In this document: piece after piece, positions 20,701 through 27,433 of the stretch
Layout: every line of letters starts with the position of its first letter
Numbering within the stretch: position 1 is the first letter of the stretch
NCBI GenBank assembly: GCA_027487695.1
Contig: JAIYDB010000069.1
Coordinates: 32,414-96,413 of the forward strand
DNA: 64,000 nt
DNA from: Cytophagaceae bacterium
GTDB lineage: Bacteria > Bacteroidota > Bacteroidia > Cytophagales > Flexibacteraceae
Direction: 5' to 3'
Made by a program: the position numbers and the translations under genes
Notes under the pieces: model-generated
The model's input: the letters and a program-made list of their open reading frames with translations, nothing else
What the model was told of the DNA's origin: nothing
Database searches by the model: none

Positions 20701-23700
20701 TTAACACCAAATTCATTGGTTACCTATACCTTGATTGATAACCTATCAGTTGCGGGTAACCTAACAATGAACGCTGGAACTTTTGAAGGCGCGGGTAAAA
20801 CAATTGCTATTGGCACAGCCAACAACAACCTTAATATTAATGGTGGCACCTTTAATATGGGTGAAGGTGGTATACTTCAAATTGTTACCGGTGGTACTAT
20901 TCAGGTAGCAAGTGGTGCTACATTTAGAGCAGTTGGTTCACCTTCACAAAATGTAACCGTAACCAGAAGAGGTGCAGCTGGTAGTTTTATTGTTAACATA
21001 AATGGTAATATTGAGGCACGTTATTATACATTTAGTTTCCTTGGTTTAACTGGTATTACTTTAAATACAGGTTCTATTATAGGAACTACTAATAATTTCA
21101 GCGACGGTACCTTTACTTCAGGATTGGCTAACGGCATTTTCCTACGATTAAACAATACGCAATCATTAACTGGTTCAAACAGAATTGTTAATGTAAGTTT
21201 CCCTACCAACCCAGGTGCGGGCTCATTTAACGTAAGTAAAACTATTTCAAGTGGTAATATTGAATTCTTTAACGCCACTGGAACCTTTGCAGGTCCTATC
21301 TATGAAAACGACCCTAATGGCCTAATTGCTTGGACAGGCTCTATAACGCTAACATGGAATGGTTCAGTAAGTACTGATTGGTTTAACGCAAGTAACTGGA
21401 CACCAAGTTCAGGGCCTGCAATTGTACCTAATCCAACTACTGATGTAGTAATTGTTTCTTCTGCTAATAACTGTGTTATTTCAGGTGGCGATGCAGCATG
21501 TAATAACTTAACTATTAACTCGAGCGGTAACCTATCAGTAAGCAGTTCTAGTAGCAGCAATACAGATTTAGTGGTGGCTGGAACAACAACTATTAATGGT
21601 TTCTTCCTTACGTCTTCTGCTAATGACTTAGTTGAGGTACAAGGAAATTGGATTAGGAATGCAAGTGGTACTTATTCTGCAGGTTCAGGTACTATTAGAT
21701 TTAACACTGTTTCAGGTGCCAGAACTGTAAATAACGGTGCAACTGCATTTAACAATTTAGAATTGGCAAGTGCTGCAAGCGTTTCTTTGGCTAGTGCGCT
21801 TACTGTAAACAATAACCTAACTATTGGTTCGGGCGCTTCTCTAGATGCAACTGCCTCTAACTTCAATTTGACGGTAGGTGGTAATATTGCCAACTCTGGA
21901 GTAATTAATATGCGTACCAACACAGTAACACTGAATGCTACCTCTGGAACTAAAACAATCAGTTCTAATTCTGGCAATTTCTATGACTTAACTGTTTCAC
22001 CGAACAGCGCAGTTACATACAACTTAGGTTCAAATATTACTGTAACCAGAAACCTAAACTTAAACACTGGAACATTCACAGTTGCTGGTTATACCTTATC
22101 GTTAGGTGATAATACAACCGTTCCAACACTTTCTGTTAGTTCTACATTTAACCTGAACAGCAATGGCATATTAGCCATTGGAAGCGGTGGTGCTGTGAAC
22201 GTAAACAGTGGTGGAACTTTCAACGCAGTTGGTGCCGATATTTCAAACGTGGCAACAATTACACGATTGAATGTAAGCTCAACTCCTTATGCATTCACTG
22301 TTAATAGCGGTGCATCATTTGGTGCTCAGTTCTATTTATTTGAGTACATGAATACAGATGGTTTCCGTTTAAGAAGTGGTTCAACATTAAATGCAACCAA
22401 TACATTACAAAACGGTACTTTCTCAAATGGAGCTGCTACAGGACAGTATTTATTCTTTGAATTGGATTTTGCAAGTCGTGTTATTGCCAATGTGGTATTC
22501 AATAGTGGACCTCAGTATAATGTTAGAAGAACCACAGGCGCAAGTACTGTTACTTTTGAAGATGCCGCAGGTACACTTGGAAGCTATGCTTTTGAAATTG
22601 ATGAATTGGCAGCAAATTCGGCTGCTGGTAGAATCAGATGGACAAGCACTTTAACTACTTTAACATGGAATGGCTCTCAAACAGGCGGTTTCTGGTCAGA
22701 TGCATTAAACTGGACACCAAACTTTGTTCCTACTGCTACAGATGCTGTTATCTTAAGTACAAGTGGTAATGCCCCAGTAATTAATGCAGATGCAAACGCT
22801 TTAAATTTAACCAACCCATCTGGAGTTACGTTAACAATAACTAGCAATGCTAACCTTACTATTGCTGGTAGCCTAACAAACGCAGGGATAATCACAGTGC
22901 AAACTGGTTCAGCATCTAATATTTCGGTTGGTGGTGCTATAAACAACACAGGTACTTTTACCAATAGCCCTACTTCTAGCGTAACCTTAAATGCCCCAAG
23001 TGGTATTCAAGATTTAAGCTTTGGAAATGCGAACATTCAAAACCTAAGTATTAACTCAGGTAATGGTTCAGGAAATGCACAATTCAGAACAACAGGATCG
23101 TTAACTATAAATGGAAACGTAACAATTGCTGCTGGTACATTACTTGTAAATAATGCAGCCCATACGCTTACCATATTAGGTAACTGGAACCAAACTGGTG
23201 GTACATTTACTCATGGTAACGGAACTGTTAACTTCTCTAATACAGGTGCTGGTTCACAAACTATTACAGGTATTAATACAAGTCCTTTCTTTAACATCAC
23301 CTTTACTGGTAACCGTCCGAAGAGTTTAGCTGGAACAATTGCAGTAAGAGGTACTTTCACAGTAAGTAACGGTTCCAACATAAACCTAAGCAATGCTACA
23401 GTAAATCTATCAGGCAATATCAGTAACAGTGGTACTATTACCGCAGGTACAAGTACTGTAAACTTTATTGGTACACTTCCACAACAATTCACTACCAGCG
23501 CTGCTGTTACGCTCAATAATATGGTAATGAACAACACTTCAACTACCATTCCACAGCTAACCCTAAACGGTCCTGTAACTATTGGCAACGGTGGAGTACT
23601 TACCTTAACTGCAGGTCGTATTCAAACCACTACCATAAATATTCTAACTTTGAACAGCACTGCCACACTTTCTGGTGGTAGTAGTTCAAGTTATGTAACT

Positions 23701-24693
23701 GGTCCAATACGTAAAGTAGGTAGTGCAAACTTCACTTATCCTTTAGGTACATCGTCAATTTATGCTCGCTTAGGTATTTCAAGTATCTCAAGCAGCAGCA
23801 CTTATACTGCTCAATATTTCAGAGGTACGCCGAACAATACTTCAATCACTTACGGAGGTGGCTTACAAGCAGTTTCTACTTCAGAATATTGGGATTTGAG
23901 CCGTACAGTAGGTACAGGTACTGCCTTAGTAACTCTTCATTGGGAAGATGGTACTCGCAGTGGTATTGGTGCTTCGTTAACTAATTTACGTGTAGCTCAT
24001 TGGACTGGTTCACTTTGGGAAAACCTAGGAGGATCAACCTTAGGAACTACTAGTGCTGGTTCGGTTACTTCAACCATTGCAGCTTCTAGTTATTCACCAT
24101 TTACATTAGGATCTGAAAACATTGCAGCTAACCCACTTCCTGTTGTATTCAAATACTTTAATGGTACAAGAACAACAAAAGGTATTACTTTAAATTGGGC
24201 AACCGCTAGCGAACAAAACAGTAGCTTCTTTACTGTAGAACGTTCTGTAGATGGCAAAACATTTGAAGTAATTGGTTATACCGATGCAGCTGGTTTCAGT
24301 AATGAGCTTCGCACTTACAGCCTATCAGATGTAAATGCTCCGGCAGGAACTGTTTACTACCGTCTGCAACAAACCGATGTGGATGGCACTTCTCAAACTG
24401 CACCAATCTTAACTATTGGTGCTGGCAATTCAGATGAATTAGCGGTTGCCTTATTCCCTAACCCAACAGTTAACAAGCAATTCACAGTACAACTATCTGG
24501 TTTAAATGCAGGTTTTGTAACTATTGACCTTGTTTCGGTAACTGGTCAGGTGGTCAGCACTAGAACTATTCAAGCTACTGGTGCTACTTTAGAGCAAGGC
24601 ATTGCCCTTCCTAAAGAGGTTGCCGCAGGTATGTACAACCTTGTTGTAAAAACTGCCGATAAAACAGTAAGAACCAGAGTTACTGTGAAGTAA
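11776..24693 (+). CDS. Giant T9SS-secreted beta-strand-repeat surface protein (4305 residues)
   Basis: A probable cell-surface adhesin or filament exported by T9SS. A signal peptide (NLKLLLLGILFLGISTNSNA, about 13-33) is followed by some 4,000 residues of Asn/Thr/Ser/Gly-rich sequence with very few cysteines. A degenerate unit recurs about 30 times by eye: a GNLTINNGATLDV-like strand pair, then VTFNG...QTI, then F.NL.ISGSGTKTL. Within this stalk a compound module ending in a TWxGxxSTDWFxAxNW motif occurs four times. Near the C-terminus are a YVTGPIRKVGS...YPLGT domain (about 3970-4120), a fibronectin-III-like domain (about 4130-4220) and a type A T9SS sorting domain (FPNPTVNKQFTVQ... to TVRTRVTVK). 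No catalytic domain is recognised. It is monocistronic, with its own promoter and terminator. Confidence 0.85.
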   Translation: MNNPYSYARFSTNLKLLLLGILFLGISTNSNAATYFSFKASAPFNTNFSATSNWNTATNGSGSNPVAGDLTSGLHTFIIQNGYTVTVDQDIEVLGLQVGTGTATNLVVGNNTTARTVTIGSGGFSVSTNGTVAVGAFDAIHILNLAGNLTVNGSLNLFTSATRAANTIISGSSVVSGAGATLTFNNLNLSPTAAITATRAITVNNNFIADVGSTTNTNQNFVVNGNFTLPNGATYTQSANTTTFSGTTVQTIEINQGATFFGLTFSNGGVNAKTIIGDITASSTLAINAGSTVTGSGTQTLRSNATISGTCNFSGTVNWESTGNISGSTPFSIGTAVSVFSGIKTLTGGTWNVENNLTIISGGGLILNSGTVLNNPSALNTLSVEAGGNLHMRGSNNFPTNFNTYSFATASNARYDANLAQTIRGGITYGNLILQQNIKTVDGSLVINGNITFSNTVSPAATLALLNFDHTFNGSTIVNNTTADGSITSTSGGTFRFAGADVNQTLNGSDGGTYTFHNLVFSNPGTPTALRTKAIQQNCIVNGDITIDNALGDTINLLVVNIGANQLTKAAASGTLSAGAFTAIYTSGTSNFDNTVASFTTLSLAQNSIVRFFGTTQNIPGITYGTIEILGTGTKTVTGALDINGNLTRIANNATINLGAFNHTLAGDLRINSLTLLVPSTSTLTLDGTNQSLLTGTLNNLVISGSATKTLVGGLNINGDLTINNGTTFDANIRSITLLGNFINSGTGVFTQTTGTVTFNGTSATPQTISTNPASAFGSVFFNRPNASTSRTIQALSNFRVATNCSWGTGASNNSNVFDLNGFTVQVAGNWSFQGTSSSFLANNGTLEFNGAGTATQLIQNINAGITYQSVVFSNSASKSLTNNTFNISGNVTINTGASVSTGVSMNIGGNWNNNGVFNQTGGTVTFNGGNQTISTSNFQGLTIAGTNTKTLTGDLNILGNLTINNGATLDVSASNFTLNVDNNFLINTGGVFVPRNGTVFINNVSTLNTGGTGAGQQFFNLNINSSPLAVTASNAIRVNNNLTVLTGTLAMGANNLFIGGSADNQGSITFTTGVLTFEASSGTKTFNPGTSSYGPITVNAPTATIQLTGPSLSLAATRVLTITNGTLDLNGNTITTLANAVINGGTLNVSAGSNLRIGAGFALQNNGGTFRLVGTSSNPASLSVNGAGNFTFSQTSGTLEALHYNVSNTSGTGLVVSGGTIHSTNNLSNGNFSNGASGAGTSYLNLTGLNFSDFTATGVVFNAGPVSNITRTSGTGLITFQDAQGTLAGNSFKNAADSRAIFTAPAGTVTWDGGAGDGLWTSAANWSDNQVPNASTLVYLNHASVSSTYTVTINSGSQVAGRIVLDAQGGNPISLVLNGGTLAVSGSVTIGASTTLTQTNPADAITVSGSWFNNGTFNEGTSTVTFSGTGGAFTINTLGAADPFNNLTINAAGTTYTLGNTLDVNGNFNFTAGTFNVGGFNITASGNWTQAAINTTFIGGTNTVTLDGTGTQNISGGRFANLTTSSSVAGSNKSLLNSLTIGGNLIIGTNTILNAGEQNVNISGNWTNNVGAGGFTQTGVGGVYVNGAAQTIGAGATTTFQNLYLAGSGTKILGFNATVNGNLAISNTLTQVDINAGVSITGTGSGSFTQDGGILRVLGSFPSSFGTYTFTAGTVNYAATGAQNVQTATYNNLTFTSVSSTSTKTALGDVNVNGILTIGDVNTTLAMGNNTLTLVGNYVHTSGAPQISYGANGTFIHTGAAWNIQNTITTFNNLTLSGSGNKTLNTNLTVNGNLVVNSGVTFIQGTNTITGTASKSFTLNIGATHTNAVTASVAIPASFGNYSFASTSTYRLNGIAAQTISSVPQYGNLDISTSGGNATLNGNTTVQGNLLMNGGTPTLADGGFSLTVNGSTVNLRNYVATTGTTLTLGGTSAQTLTNTSPGSPAFSLANLALSGSGSKTSNVTDMVLSGSLTINSGVTFTSNQDLTIAGNLTNNGTLTQTVGTVTFNGSTTQTLNPGATNSIFEVYFTGAGVKNFSGNGLVVGNGNYTVDNTNVNLGSLTHSIASQSVTLIGTTTYTASSANMVFNRAGDQSIPASLNCSNFTSSGSGIKTLSGNLTIANDLVINSGTTLDVDNISNFTISCSGNFTNNGTFQARAGIVDLNSSNTTGKVITSASPFATLRINVGATSVRTYSLGSNVTIGTNLSMFTNSTLELNGRSLTIGTVAAAGTITQSTGSVLTVGPGSSLLFNTTAGNGTLTANSGSTLNIVGTSSSVATVSRSAGNNRIDLNINAGATIGAQYYLIQFLTNEGIDISGTATVDATNNFSNGTFSGINTAGSGGPFRYINFTSTSTSPATDIANVNFNHGTTPVIGQHFNVARPSGSSIINFTGDISGSLGSAAFESDPGNTINWPAITSATWTGAVSTDWFTAGNWSTALVPNANTNVTIPSATNNPIINATATCRDLTITTGLLQLSSAATLNIMGSVVIGNLTNAGSLIAGSSGVTINVSRNWTRGANGLFSAGNSTVNFNGASGSYIVTPTGSNFFNLGFIGDASYQLAGATITVSNNLSLTAGTLTFATANYNLNIGGNFNRTAGTFSTAVTGTTLFNGTTQNITGGTFSNLTLSGSGVKTATNDMTVAGNLVVLSNLTAASGAAFTFNGTVSINSGATFNGGNSVHTANGTSWTGTGSYTGSGSTVNFARSVVNTTVTINASSFESISFSGTSTININGAITLSNNFTSQTGTRTINLVTHQINSTSGTGTFALEGATTLTLTGSNNFPSGFVTYSPVNTSTVNYSGTSAQTIAAVTYGILSLSNANTKTLAGNITVLGSLNIGAATLDVTTNNYRITLAGSFNNNASGSFLARSGEVLFNGTIAQVINLDNVGTKAFYDITVNKTVGTVINPANFNLVVERNLFIQSGTFSANGLVVNVGGDFIATAPGLFAQSGTYVLNRTAGNSAVIQTNNSNLNNLTLTPNSLVTYTLIDNLSVAGNLTMNAGTFEGAGKTIAIGTANNNLNINGGTFNMGEGGILQIVTGGTIQVASGATFRAVGSPSQNVTVTRRGAAGSFIVNINGNIEARYYTFSFLGLTGITLNTGSIIGTTNNFSDGTFTSGLANGIFLRLNNTQSLTGSNRIVNVSFPTNPGAGSFNVSKTISSGNIEFFNATGTFAGPIYENDPNGLIAWTGSITLTWNGSVSTDWFNASNWTPSSGPAIVPNPTTDVVIVSSANNCVISGGDAACNNLTINSSGNLSVSSSSSSNTDLVVAGTTTINGFFLTSSANDLVEVQGNWIRNASGTYSAGSGTIRFNTVSGARTVNNGATAFNNLELASAASVSLASALTVNNNLTIGSGASLDATASNFNLTVGGNIANSGVINMRTNTVTLNATSGTKTISSNSGNFYDLTVSPNSAVTYNLGSNITVTRNLNLNTGTFTVAGYTLSLGDNTTVPTLSVSSTFNLNSNGILAIGSGGAVNVNSGGTFNAVGADISNVATITRLNVSSTPYAFTVNSGASFGAQFYLFEYMNTDGFRLRSGSTLNATNTLQNGTFSNGAATGQYLFFELDFASRVIANVVFNSGPQYNVRRTTGASTVTFEDAAGTLGSYAFEIDELAANSAAGRIRWTSTLTTLTWNGSQTGGFWSDALNWTPNFVPTATDAVILSTSGNAPVINADANALNLTNPSGVTLTITSNANLTIAGSLTNAGIITVQTGSASNISVGGAINNTGTFTNSPTSSVTLNAPSGIQDLSFGNANIQNLSINSGNGSGNAQFRTTGSLTINGNVTIAAGTLLVNNAAHTLTILGNWNQTGGTFTHGNGTVNFSNTGAGSQTITGINTSPFFNITFTGNRPKSLAGTIAVRGTFTVSNGSNINLSNATVNLSGNISNSGTITAGTSTVNFIGTLPQQFTTSAAVTLNNMVMNNTSTTIPQLTLNGPVTIGNGGVLTLTAGRIQTTTINILTLNSTATLSGGSSSSYVTGPIRKVGSANFTYPLGTSSIYARLGISSISSSSTYTAQYFRGTPNNTSITYGGGLQAVSTSEYWDLSRTVGTGTALVTLHWEDGTRSGIGASLTNLRVAHWTGSLWENLGGSTLGTTSAGSVTSTIAASSYSPFTLGSENIAANPLPVVFKYFNGTRTTKGITLNWATASEQNSSFFTVERSVDGKTFEVIGYTDAAGFSNELRTYSLSDVNAPAGTVYYRLQQTDVDGTSQTAPILTIGAGNSDELAVALFPNPTVNKQFTVQLSGLNAGFVTIDLVSVTGQVVSTRTIQATGATLEQGIALPKEVAAGMYNLVVKTADKTVRTRVTVK
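15200..15900 (+). repeat. Compound module copy 1 within the giant repeat protein
   Basis: Boundaries are approximate. The order is: GGTLNVSAGSNLRIG-like strands, FRLVGTSSNPA, EALHYNV..., TNNLSNGNFSNGA, a GLITFQDAQGTLAG line, then TWDGGAGDGLWTSAANW and VPNAS. The DNA copies are diverged, so the repeat is clear only in the protein. Confidence 0.6.
18480..19200 (+). repeat. Compound module copy 2 within the giant repeat protein
   Basis: Approximate boundaries. Same order as copy 1: SVLTVGPGSSLLF strands, LNIVGTSSSVATVSR, GAQYYLIQF, TNNFSNGTFSG, a SIINFTGDISGSLGSAAFE line, then TWTGAVSTDWFTAGNW and VPNAN. Confidence 0.6.
20860..21510 (+). repeat. Compound module copy 3 within the giant repeat protein
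   Basis: Approximate boundaries. GGILQIVTGGTIQVASGATF, FRAVGSPSQNVTVTRR, EARYYTFSFL, TNNFSDGTFTSG, NIEFFNATGTFAGPIYE, then TWNGSVSTDWFNASNW and VPNPT. Confidence 0.6.
22170..22820 (+). repeat. Compound module copy 4 within the giant repeat protein
   Basis: Approximate boundaries. GILAIGSGGAVNVNSGGTF, NAVGADISNVATITR, GAQFYLFEYM, TNTLQNGTFSNGA, TVTFEDAAGTLGSYAFE, then TWNGSQTGGFWSDALNW and VPTAT. Copies 2 and 4 share GAQ[YF]YL, suggesting duplication of the whole block. Confidence 0.6.
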
Positions 24694-24711
24694 TTTTGAG
24701 TTCCATACTTC

Positions 24712-24744
24712 AAAGGGATTAGCGAAACGCTAATCCCTTTTTTT
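24712..24744 (+). terminator. Strong intrinsic terminator after the giant gene
   Basis: A perfect 13-base stem (24712-24724 with 24728-24740), a 3-base AAA loop and a T run right after. It begins 18 bases past the stop codon of the giant gene. Confidence 0.9.
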
Positions 24745-24807
24745 GGTTCTAGATTGAACTAGAAAGCTGTTTAAGCAGTTAGTAATATTAAGTTCTTATT
24801 ATTTGAA

Positions 24808-24838
24808 TTGGTGGATATCAATTATCCCAAATACCTTG
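24808..24838 (+). promoter_or_regulatory. Candidate promoter for the PhoH-like gene
   Basis: TTG at 24808-24810 and TACCTTG at 24832-24838, spaced by 21 bases, resemble the Bacteroidota consensus with one base short in the -7 element. The PhoH start is 43 bases downstream. Confidence 0.35.
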
Positions 24839-24881
24839 TTAAATTTCCCGAAGTAAACCTCACCCAATAACCTGCATCACT

Positions 24882-25829
24882 TTGGTAGAAAAAGTAATTC
24901 TGCTCGAAAACATTTCTTTGCTCGATTTCTTAGGAGCCGATAATAGAAATATCAATATCCTAACGAATGCCTTTCCTCAATCTAAAATCATTGCCCGTGG
25001 CGATGAAATCAGAATAAGAGGAACTGCAATGGAAATCTTAAAGATTAATGAAATCATCAATCTATTAGTTGAGCACTACCACGAATACGGCAAAATATCG
25101 CCTGAAAACGTGGAAAGTTACTTGAACACTAATAGCACTGAGGAAAGAGCAGCTAATGAACTAAGGGACGATATCATTATCTATGGCACTAAAGGAGCCG
25201 TAGTGAAGGCCAAAACTGCCAACCAACAAGCCATGGTTGATGCTGTTAAGTTCAATGATATTGTGTTTGCACTTGGGCCTGCTGGTACTGGTAAAACCTA
25301 TATGGCAGTGGCACTAGCGGTTAGGGCCTTAAAGAATAAAGAGGTAAAGAAAATCATCATCACCCGTCCTGCAGTTGAGGCTGGTGAAAACCTAGGTTTC
25401 TTACCAGGCGATTTGAAGGAAAAGATTGACCCTTACTTACGTCCTATTTATGATGCATTGGACGATATGGTGCCTAGTGAAAAATTGAAATTCTACCAAG
25501 AAAACCGCATTATCGAAATTGCACCGTTGGCGTATATGCGTGGGCGTACTCTTCAAAATGCCTTCATTTTACTAGACGAAGCGCAGAATACTACGCCGAG
25601 CCAAATCAAGATGTTTCTTACCCGTATGGGACCTGATAGCAAGGTAATAGTAACAGGAGATACCACCCAAATAGATCTTGCCCGCAACCAACGCAGCGGC
25701 TTGTTAGACGCGGTAGATATCCTAAAAGATATCAAAGGAATTAGCTTCGTAAAGCTAGATGCAAGTGATGTAGTACGTCACCGTTTAGTTCGCCATATTA
25801 TCAAAGCTTACGAGCAAGCTGGCAGATAA
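24882..25829 (+). CDS. PhoH family ATPase
   Basis: A 315-residue cytoplasmic ATPase of the PhoH-like family, linked in other bacteria to RNA metabolism. A short N-terminal KH/R3H-like region (about 1-110, with IIARGDEIRIRGTAMEI) precedes the P-loop ATPase: Walker A GPAGTGKTYMA, Walker B AFILLDEAQN and the downstream TGDTTQIDL motif. The frame begins with TTG at 24882, which gives the expected family N-terminus; no ATG fits before the conserved part. It ends 11 bases from the convergent lipoprotein gene. Confidence 0.93.
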   Translation: MVEKVILLENISLLDFLGADNRNINILTNAFPQSKIIARGDEIRIRGTAMEILKINEIINLLVEHYHEYGKISPENVESYLNTNSTEERAANELRDDIIIYGTKGAVVKAKTANQQAMVDAVKFNDIVFALGPAGTGKTYMAVALAVRALKNKEVKKIIITRPAVEAGENLGFLPGDLKEKIDPYLRPIYDALDDMVPSEKLKFYQENRIIEIAPLAYMRGRTLQNAFILLDEAQNTTPSQIKMFLTRMGPDSKVIVTGDTTQIDLARNQRSGLLDAVDILKDIKGISFVKLDASDVVRHRLVRHIIKAYEQAGR

Positions 25830-25840
25830 ATATCTAAGCC

Positions 25841-26464
25841 TTATTGAACTTTCCCTTTTGCGGTATCGGCGTTTTGCTTTTCAAATCGCTTGATGGTTGC
25901 GTTAAGCGATGTATCGGATTTCATAATCGTAAGCAAATCTGTTGCTTGGGCACTATAAGCCGATTCTGGATAATACTCCTGCAAGCGTTCTAATACCATG
26001 GTTGCCTTTTTGTACTCGTTAGCATCGTGGTAAATGTTAGCGATTAAGAATAGCACCTCATCTTGCTTTTTGAACCACTTATAGCGCTGATATACTTGGT
26101 AGTAATACTCCAATGCAGTAGCCCTGTCCTTAAAAATAAGGTCGTATAGTTGTGCCATTTTAAAAGCATAATCGGCACTAATACTATCAGCTGGATAGTT
26201 GATTGTATAGCGTTGTAAATCGGTAGCCAAGTACATACTAGCTTCAATAATATCCTCTTCCTTAGCAGTAGGACTCATTTTAGCAATTGCCTTTTCTGAA
26301 GAATCTATCTTTTGGATAAGACGTTCTTTCTCGGTAACCATCTTGTCTTTATTGGAACGCTCACAGCTTGAAAAAGCTATGGTTAAGCCTATCGCAAAAA
26401 CAAAAGGAATGATTACTTTGCTACAAAAAACACGGTAAGCAATGGCAGAGATTTTATTTGGCAT
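25841..26464 (-). CDS. TPR-like lipoprotein (YfiO/BamD-like helices)
   Basis: A probable lipoprotein of 207 residues. After a hydrophobic stretch (VIIPFVFAIGLTIAF) comes a cysteine in FSSC, a loose lipobox. The mature part is helical, with TPR-like pairs (DYAFKMAQLYDLI, ATALEYYYQVYQRYKWF, DEVLFLIANIYHDANEYKKA, LERLQEYYPESAYSAQA) like those in BamD/YfiO and related periplasmic TPR proteins. A longer frame opens at 26542, but those residues look non-coding and lie inside the ROK gene; I prefer the ATG at 26464, which still overlaps the divergent ROK start by 23 bases. The role is unknown. Confidence 0.65.
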   Translation of the reverse strand: MPNKISAIAYRVFCSKVIIPFVFAIGLTIAFSSCERSNKDKMVTEKERLIQKIDSSEKAIAKMSPTAKEEDIIEASMYLATDLQRYTINYPADSISADYAFKMAQLYDLIFKDRATALEYYYQVYQRYKWFKKQDEVLFLIANIYHDANEYKKATMVLERLQEYYPESAYSAQATDLLTIMKSDTSLNATIKRFEKQNADTAKGKVQ

Positions 26465-27347
26465 CGATTTAGGAGGTACTAAAATTGAAGGGGTAGTGAT
26501 GGAAAACGCCGCAAAGCCTATTGTATTGGCTAGGCACCGCATCCCTACGGAACAAACGAAGGGATACTCACATATTATTCAGCAAATTAAGGCATTGCTT
26601 ACTCATTTAGAAAGCCAAAGTGGAATTAAGGCAACAAAAATTGGCATTGGTACACCAGGAGTCACCAATCCTAAAACAGGCCTACTCAAAAATAGCAATA
26701 CCCTTTGCTTAAATAACCAACCTTTGCAAGCCGATTTGACTCAAACCTTAGGCATACCCGCCAATCTAGCCAACGATGCAAACTGCTTTGCATTAGCCGA
26801 GGCTATTTGGGGTGCAGGGGCTTCCCTACCCAACCCGCCTCAAGTAGTATTTGGGGTAATTATGGGAACTGGTGTTGGTGGTGGACTAGTAGTTAATGGA
26901 AAAGTTTGGAATGGCGGTCACGGCATAGCTGGGGAATGGGGACATAACCCTTTACAACACGACGGACCAGACTGCTACTGCGGCAAAAACGGCTGCGTAG
27001 AAAAAGTAATTAGCGGTCCTGCATTAGAACAGTACTACCATAAGCTTTCAGGCGAAACCCTAACCATGCGAGAAATAGCCACTCTTGCAGAACAAGGCAA
27101 TAGCCCAAATGCAACCGCAACCATCGCACACCTATGCCACTACTATGGAAAAGCAATGGCCAACCTGATTAATATCTTAGACCCTGACCTAATTGTATTA
27201 GGCGGTGGCGTAGGACAAGTAGATGCCCTTTATACTGAAGGAAGAGCTGCAATTTTGCCTTGGCTATTTAATAATGAATTAGAAACCCCAATAATGAAAC
27301 CCGCTTTGGGTGATAGTGCTGGGGTTTTTGGTGCGGCGTTATTGTAA
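26442..27347 (+). CDS. ROK family sugar kinase
   Basis: A 301-residue ROK kinase that probably phosphorylates a hexose or N-acetylhexosamine. Seen: the N-terminal phosphate loop FGIDLGGTKIEGVVM, the catalytic aspartate in LANDANCFAL, the GVIMGTGVGGGLV motif, and the zinc site GHNPLQHDGPDCYCGKNGCVE (His plus three cysteines). The set resembles fructokinase, glucokinase and GlcNAc kinase of E. coli; substrate choice cannot be made. The ROK repressor-type DNA-binding domain is absent. Its start overlaps the divergent lipoprotein gene. Confidence 0.9.
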   Translation: MAEILFGIDLGGTKIEGVVMENAAKPIVLARHRIPTEQTKGYSHIIQQIKALLTHLESQSGIKATKIGIGTPGVTNPKTGLLKNSNTLCLNNQPLQADLTQTLGIPANLANDANCFALAEAIWGAGASLPNPPQVVFGVIMGTGVGGGLVVNGKVWNGGHGIAGEWGHNPLQHDGPDCYCGKNGCVEKVISGPALEQYYHKLSGETLTMREIATLAEQGNSPNATATIAHLCHYYGKAMANLINILDPDLIVLGGGVGQVDALYTEGRAAILPWLFNNELETPIMKPALGDSAGVFGAALL

Positions 27348-27433
27348 GGGAGAGAAATGTTAAATTCAGACTACCCACAAGCAAAGCCATTTTTTAGCGT
27401 TATTCGCAAGTTGATTACTTGACAATACGCCTA

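Noticed and set aside
11776..24693. Possible CRISPR or satellite array
   Set aside because: The periodicity is in the protein, not in identical DNA units; spacing is uneven and the frame is intact throughout.
26465..26542. Earlier start for the TPR lipoprotein
   Set aside because: The extension would lie inside the ROK gene and precede an otherwise normal signal; it reads as the antisense of the ROK P-loop.
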